Positions 60,806 to 64,000 of a stretch of DNA of 64,000 nucleotides are shown here, piece by piece. Position 1 is the stretch's first letter; each line of letters starts with the position of its first letter. This stretch comes from Sphingomonas sp. GTDB taxonomy: Bacteria; Pseudomonadota; Alphaproteobacteria; Sphingomonadales; Sphingomonadaceae. The stretch is from the NCBI RefSeq assembly GCF_030145815.1, contig NZ_JAIXHL010000019.1:1-64000 (forward strand). Reading direction: 5' to 3'. The notes beneath the pieces are model-generated. The model searched no databases. It was not told where the DNA came from and was given only the letters and a program-made list of their open reading frames with translations. A program made the position numbers and the translations under genes.

Positions 60806-62773
60806 GCCCGGCACGCGGGCGGCGGCCGCGCTGCGCCCACTGTACCAGAAGCCGGCAACCAGCACGCCGATCGCCGCGATCTGCGCAAGCACGGTCTGGG
60901 TCGTCGGAAACAGCCCGAGAATCTCGATGCGCGGCACGTTGGCGAGGGGCATCACGCCGAGGATCCCGGCCTCCTGCAGCCCGGCGACGCCCTTGCCGGC
61001 GAGCACGACCGCGAGGATCGCGATCAGGATCGCGCTCCACGAGAAGAATTGGGTGATCGGAAGCCGGGCGCTGAACCGGAGCATGACCCAGGCGATCACG
61101 GCGAGCAGGCCGGCAGCGGTGGCAGCGCCGGCCAGCATCGCCATACCATTCCCCTCCGCCCAGAGCGCGGCGTAGAACAGGATCGTCTCGAACACCTCGC
61201 GATAGACGACGAGGAAGGAAAGCAGGAACAGGAACCAGCCCGACTGGCGCGACAGCGCCGCGGTCACTTTGGCCTTCACATAGCGCTGCCACGCCTCGGC
61301 ATTGCTCTTGCCGTGCATCCAGATGCCGACGCTGAGCAGGATGATCGCCGCGAACAGCGACCCGAACCCTTCGGTGAGCTCGCGCGATGCGCCGCTCACG
61401 CTGATGAAATAGGTCGCGACGAACCAGGTGGCGATCCCGGCGGCGAGCGCGGCGATCCAGCCGCCATGGACGAAGCCGAGCACTTCGGTGCGCTCGGTCT
61501 TTCTGAGGAACGCGATCATCGCGATGACGATCAGCAGCGCTTCGAGTCCCTCGCGCAGCAGCACGCCGAACGCGCCGAGGAAGCTCGATGCGCCGCTCGC
61601 CCGCTCGGGCGCCAGCGCGGCTTCGGCCTCGCTGAACAGATTTGCCAGCGAACGGTTCGCCACTTCGACTTCGCTGACCGGACGCCCTTGTCCGATCGCC
61701 GCGCGAAGCGCGCCCATCGCACCTTCGATCCGCGCCATCAGCGCCGCATCCCGTGCAGCGAGCACCGGCTCGACCGGCTCGAAGCCGTCGAGATAGGCGG
61801 ACAGCGCGAGATCCGCCGCGGCCTTGCGGTCGCCGGCGCGATAGGCAGCCAGGCTCTGGGCGAGCCGTTCGCGCGTCAGCGCGAGCGAACCATCGACGCG
61901 CACGGTCACCGCGTCGGGATGGCGGCGCAGATAGGCAGTGAGCGCGGTCGCTTTTTGCGAACCGATGTCGGCCGCCAAAGCGGCCGGGGTGACGCCGACC
62001 AGCGCCGCCAGATTGGGATATCGGGCGCGGATCGCCGCGTCCTCGCGCCACAACCGCTCGCCCTCGCGCGCCGCCGCTTCGGGATAGGCGATTTGGCCGG
62101 CATGGAAGGCCAGCGCCCAGCGATCGGCCTCGGGCAGCGCCGCGAAGCTCTGCATCGCCGTGCCGTCGAGGCCCTGGCTGATCACCTGATAGAGGCCGAA
62201 CAGGCTGCGCTGATCGGCACGCGCCTTGTCGGTGAACGCGATCGGCGGGGGATCGAGCCCGGCTGCGTCGCGTCCATGGCCGTCGCCGTTCGCGCCATGG
62301 CAGGATGCGCAATTCTGCGCATACAGCGCGGCAACGCGCGTGAGCTCGGGCGGAGAACTGGGCGCCAGCGGAACCGGATAGGCCGCGAGCAACGCGGCGG
62401 CGAGCGCCCGCGATTGCCCGGCCACCGCTTGCGGCGATTCCCTGGCGGCGATTGCGCTGCGCAGGGCGGCCGATCGACGGAGCAGATCGGTCCTGGCCGA
62501 GCCGGGTGCCAGCGTCTGGATACGCGTTTCGACCTGGCCCGCGAATTCGGTCATCTCGGCATATTCGGCGGCGCTGATGACCTTGCCGCCAGAGACCGCG
62601 CCCGAATAGTCGACGGCGATATAGTCGAGCAGCCGCCAGGTCGTCTGCACCTCGGCATCGCTGGCCCGCGCCGCGAGCGGCAGCGTCAGCATGGTCAGCG
62701 CCAACACCAACCACAGCAACAAGGGTCGGCGCGCATCGGCAGGGGTGGGAGCAGCAAGGTGGCCGGGGCGCAT
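60791..62773 (-). CDS. cytochrome c-FTR1 fusion permease (iron/lead uptake type)
   Basis: The 660-residue protein has a signal/anchor segment and a periplasmic cytochrome c domain with the heme motif CASCH (C155, C158, H159). A helical region follows, then an FTR1 permease domain with the two REXXE motifs REGLE (407-411) and REVFE (525-529) across about seven helices. Fusions of this shape include PbrT-type lead uptake proteins and EfeU-like iron permeases. A CadR/PbrR-like promoter just upstream favours a lead/cadmium-linked role. Confidence 0.9.
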   Translation of the reverse strand: MRPGHLAAPTPADARRPLLLWLVLALTMLTLPLAARASDAEVQTTWRLLDYIAVDYSGAVSGGKVISAAEYAEMTEFAGQVETRIQTLAPGSARTDLLRRSAALRSAIAARESPQAVAGQSRALAAALLAAYPVPLAPSSPPELTRVAALYAQNCASCHGANGDGHGRDAAGLDPPPIAFTDKARADQRSLFGLYQVISQGLDGTAMQSFAALPEADRWALAFHAGQIAYPEAAAREGERLWREDAAIRARYPNLAALVGVTPAALAADIGSQKATALTAYLRRHPDAVTVRVDGSLALTRERLAQSLAAYRAGDRKAAADLALSAYLDGFEPVEPVLAARDAALMARIEGAMGALRAAIGQGRPVSEVEVANRSLANLFSEAEAALAPERASGASSFLGAFGVLLREGLEALLIVIAMIAFLRKTERTEVLGFVHGGWIAALAAGIATWFVATYFISVSGASRELTEGFGSLFAAIILLSVGIWMHGKSNAEAWQRYVKAKVTAALSRQSGWFLFLLSFLVVYREVFETILFYAALWAEGNGMAMLAGAATAAGLLAVIAWVMLRFSARLPITQFFSWSAILIAILAVVLAGKGVAGLQEAGILGVMPLANVPRIEILGLFPTTQTVLAQIAAIGVLVAGFWYSGRSAAAARVPGSTAE

Positions 62774-62802
62774 CGACGAGTCCCTTGTTAAGAATCGTTC
62801 GC

Positions 62803-62833
62803 GATCTGCACCCTCTAGCAGGTCGAGGGTCAA
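62803..62833 (-). promoter_or_regulatory. MerR-type promoter of the FTR1 gene
   Basis: On the minus strand TTGACC is followed by 19 bp and then CAGATC. The spacer region holds ACCCTC and GAGGGT arms (62810-62830). This matches the layout of the two CDF promoters at 58924 and 59361, suggesting control by the same CadR-like regulator; the adjacent mercury-type MerR is an alternative. Confidence 0.65.
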
Positions 62834-62904
62834 GGGCTATTTCCAAATTCGGCGATCGGATCGCCAACGGCTGGCCAGGCTTGGGCTCAAAGCCCTGGAT
62901 CCGC

Positions 62905-63312
62905 TCAATGGCGCGCGGACAATGTACTGATCAGCGGGCACCCGACCTGATCGCCGGCGCTGCAGGCCCGAACGGTGTCGGCGAGCACCCGCTCCATGCG
63001 CTTCAAATCCACGATTCGCGCGCGAACCTGCTTGAGGTGCGAGGCCGCGATCTCGCGGGCATCGTCACAGGAGACAGTGTCGGCGGTGGCTATGCCGAGC
63101 AGCGCGCGGATCTCGTCCAGCGTGAAGCCCAGTTCGCGGGCGCGCCGGACGAAATTGAGCCGCGCGACATCGGCCGTGCCGAAACTGCGATAGCGGCCGC
63201 GTCGCGCGGCCTTGGGCAGGAGCCCGATACGCTCATAATAGCGGATCGTCTCGATATTGCAGCGGGTGCGCCGCGACAGCTCCCCGATTGCGATGGTCTC
63301 CGATGTCGTCAT
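62905..63312 (-). CDS. merR: mercury-responsive MerR regulator
   Basis: The 135-residue product has the MerR HTH (IAIGELSRRTRCNIETIRYY) and all three Hg(II)-binding cysteines of the mercury branch: C82 (VSCDDAREIA), C117 (RACSAG) and C125 (GCPLISTL). It is divergent from merT, and its start lies 21 nt from the operator. It represses and, with Hg(II), activates the mer promoter; it also shares a strand with the FTR1 gene downstream. Confidence 0.92.
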   Translation of the reverse strand: MTTSETIAIGELSRRTRCNIETIRYYERIGLLPKAARRGRYRSFGTADVARLNFVRRARELGFTLDEIRALLGIATADTVSCDDAREIAASHLKQVRARIVDLKRMERVLADTVRACSAGDQVGCPLISTLSARH

Positions 63313-63332
63313 CCGCTGCTCGAAATTGGGGG

Positions 63333-63363
63333 TTGAGTCTGTAGCGGCTACAGACGGTAGGGT
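63333..63363 (+). promoter_or_regulatory. mer promoter/operator
   Basis: TTGAGT (63333-63338), a 19-bp spacer and TAGGGT (63358-63363) frame a perfect dyad of 9-bp arms, GTCTGTAGC (63337-63345) and GCTACAGAC (63347-63355), around one G. This is the classical MerR-activated promoter layout, ahead of merT. Confidence 0.8.
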
Positions 63364-63395
63364 GCGATTCCGTTGATCGCAAGGAGTCGCCCATC

Positions 63396-63764
63396 GTGTC
63401 CGGACCGCCTGATTCCCGTCCGCCTTCGGGCGCGCGCGGCGCCGCCATTTTTACGGCCGGCGGCATCGCGGCAGCCTTTGGCGTCGCGTCGTGCTGCGCG
63501 CTGCCGATGTTGCTCGCCACCGCTGGCCTCGGCGCCGGTTGGCTCGGCGGTATCGCCATGGCTGCCAGCCCGTATCGGACGCTGCTGCTGTGCGTGAGCG
63601 CGCTTTTCCTGATCGGCGGCGCGGTCCTGCTCTGGCGGCAGCAGCGCATCGCGAGGGCCTGCGGCCCCGATGGTGCCTGTACGCCGCCTGGCGTGCGGGT
63701 GGTCCTCCTCATCGGCCTGCTGCTCGGCGCGATCCTCCTCTGGCTCGGCTATTCCTATGTCTGA
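63396..63764 (+). CDS. merT: mercuric transport protein MerT
   Basis: The 122-residue inner-membrane protein brings Hg(II) into the cytoplasm for reduction. It has the vicinal Cys pair in the first helix (GVASCCALPMLLATAGLGAG, C33-C34), the second Cys pair in a loop (RACGPDGACTPPG) and three hydrophobic segments. The GTG start at 63396 has AAGGAG 9 nt upstream. It overlaps the next gene by 8 nt. No merP lies downstream in the window. Confidence 0.92.
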   Translation: MSGPPDSRPPSGARGAAIFTAGGIAAAFGVASCCALPMLLATAGLGAGWLGGIAMAASPYRTLLLCVSALFLIGGAVLLWRQQRIARACGPDGACTPPGVRVVLLIGLLLGAILLWLGYSYV

Positions 63765-63984
63765 GGGCTCGTTCATTCCCCAATCGACGCTCACCTGTCC
63801 GCTGTGCGGGGTGGCAAAGACCGAGACAATGCCGACGAGCGCCTGCCAGTATTTCTATGACTGCAGCGGGTGCGGGGCGGTGCTGCGGCCAAAGGCCGGC
63901 GATTGCTGCGTCTTCTGTTCCTATGGCACCGAGCCCTGTCCCCCGATCCAACTCGCGGGACCGGACGCCGCCTGCTGCCGCTAG
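63757..63984 (+). CDS. GDCCVxC-motif small Cys-rich protein
   Basis: The 75-residue protein starts MSEGSFIPQSTLTCPLCGVA, with further paired cysteines (YDCSGCGAV) and the name-giving motif GDCCVFCSYGT. Small proteins with this motif are frequent in sphingomonad and other mer operons and may bind or traffic Hg(II). It starts inside the merT stop region and ends 16 nt before the window edge; merA probably follows. Confidence 0.9.
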   Translation: MSEGSFIPQSTLTCPLCGVAKTETMPTSACQYFYDCSGCGAVLRPKAGDCCVFCSYGTEPCPPIQLAGPDAACCR

Positions 63985-64000
63985 CCGGACGAGGCCGGGG

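Noticed and set aside
60714..62867. Alternative 717-codon frame on the minus strand over the FTR1 gene
   Set aside because: The other frame encodes the heme motif and both REXXE motifs; this one is low-complexity Arg/Ala/Gly.

Overview
The window is high-GC alphaproteobacterial DNA, most likely from a member of the Sphingomonadaceae. That placement is inferred from the Trb/TraG/DUF736/DUF2958/ParB module, the luxI-phyH pairing, the transporter-less lasso peptide cluster and the TonB-receptor style, all of which are common in sphingomonads. No rRNA, tRNA, CRISPR array, integrase or intact transposase was recognised. Most of the left half belongs to an integrative conjugative element or conjugative plasmid. 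The right half looks like cargo or adjoining accessory DNA.

Region 1 (1-31.5 kb) is the conjugation element. A P-type mating-pair operon on the minus strand runs traG(virD4)-copG-trbB-C-D-E-J-L-F-G and ends in a trbI cut off after about 40 codons at the left edge. Upstream lie a strongly translated 24-codon mini-gene with a terminator-like hairpin, a frameshifted nucleotidyltransferase/HEPN gene, a Gabija-like gajA-gajB defence pair, a VirD2-type relaxase with a candidate oriT behind it, a lytic transglycosylase broken by a stop codon, a TraF peptidase, a small HTH protein, DUF736, a large ParB-like protein and DUF2958. Next come a PIN-like gene and, converging on it, a two-gene operon (Zn-ribbon protein plus PD-(D/E)XK-like nuclease) that may be an undescribed defence cassette. 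A DUF6499/DUF2285-type regulator split by a frameshift closes the region.

Region 2 (31.7-43.8 kb) is a lasso peptide locus joined to quorum sensing. luxR, luxI, a phytanoyl-CoA dioxygenase-like gene and a GntR regulator precede the precursor (A, 43 aa), a fused RRE-protease (B) and the asparagine-synthetase-like cyclase (C), each overlapping the next. Converging on C are an isopeptidase, a TonB-dependent receptor with a signalling domain, FecR and an ECF sigma factor. The receptor presumably imports or senses the peptide, the isopeptidase opens it, and sigma/FecR relays the signal. There is no ABC exporter.

Region 3 (44-64 kb) is a heavy-metal region. It holds a TolC-family gene, two small His-rich exported proteins facing each other across an AT-rich intergenic, czcCBA, a short CDF-like transporter, a P1B-4 ATPase, an acyltransferase and small genes in one tightly overlapped run. 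Two more short CDF transporters follow, with a CadR/PbrR-type regulator and its operators. The end holds a cytochrome c-FTR1 fusion permease, a mercury-type MerR with its promoter, MerT and a GDCCVxC-motif protein. Three CadR-like promoters share a TTGACC box, a 19-bp spacer and a dyad. A merA gene would be expected just past the right edge.
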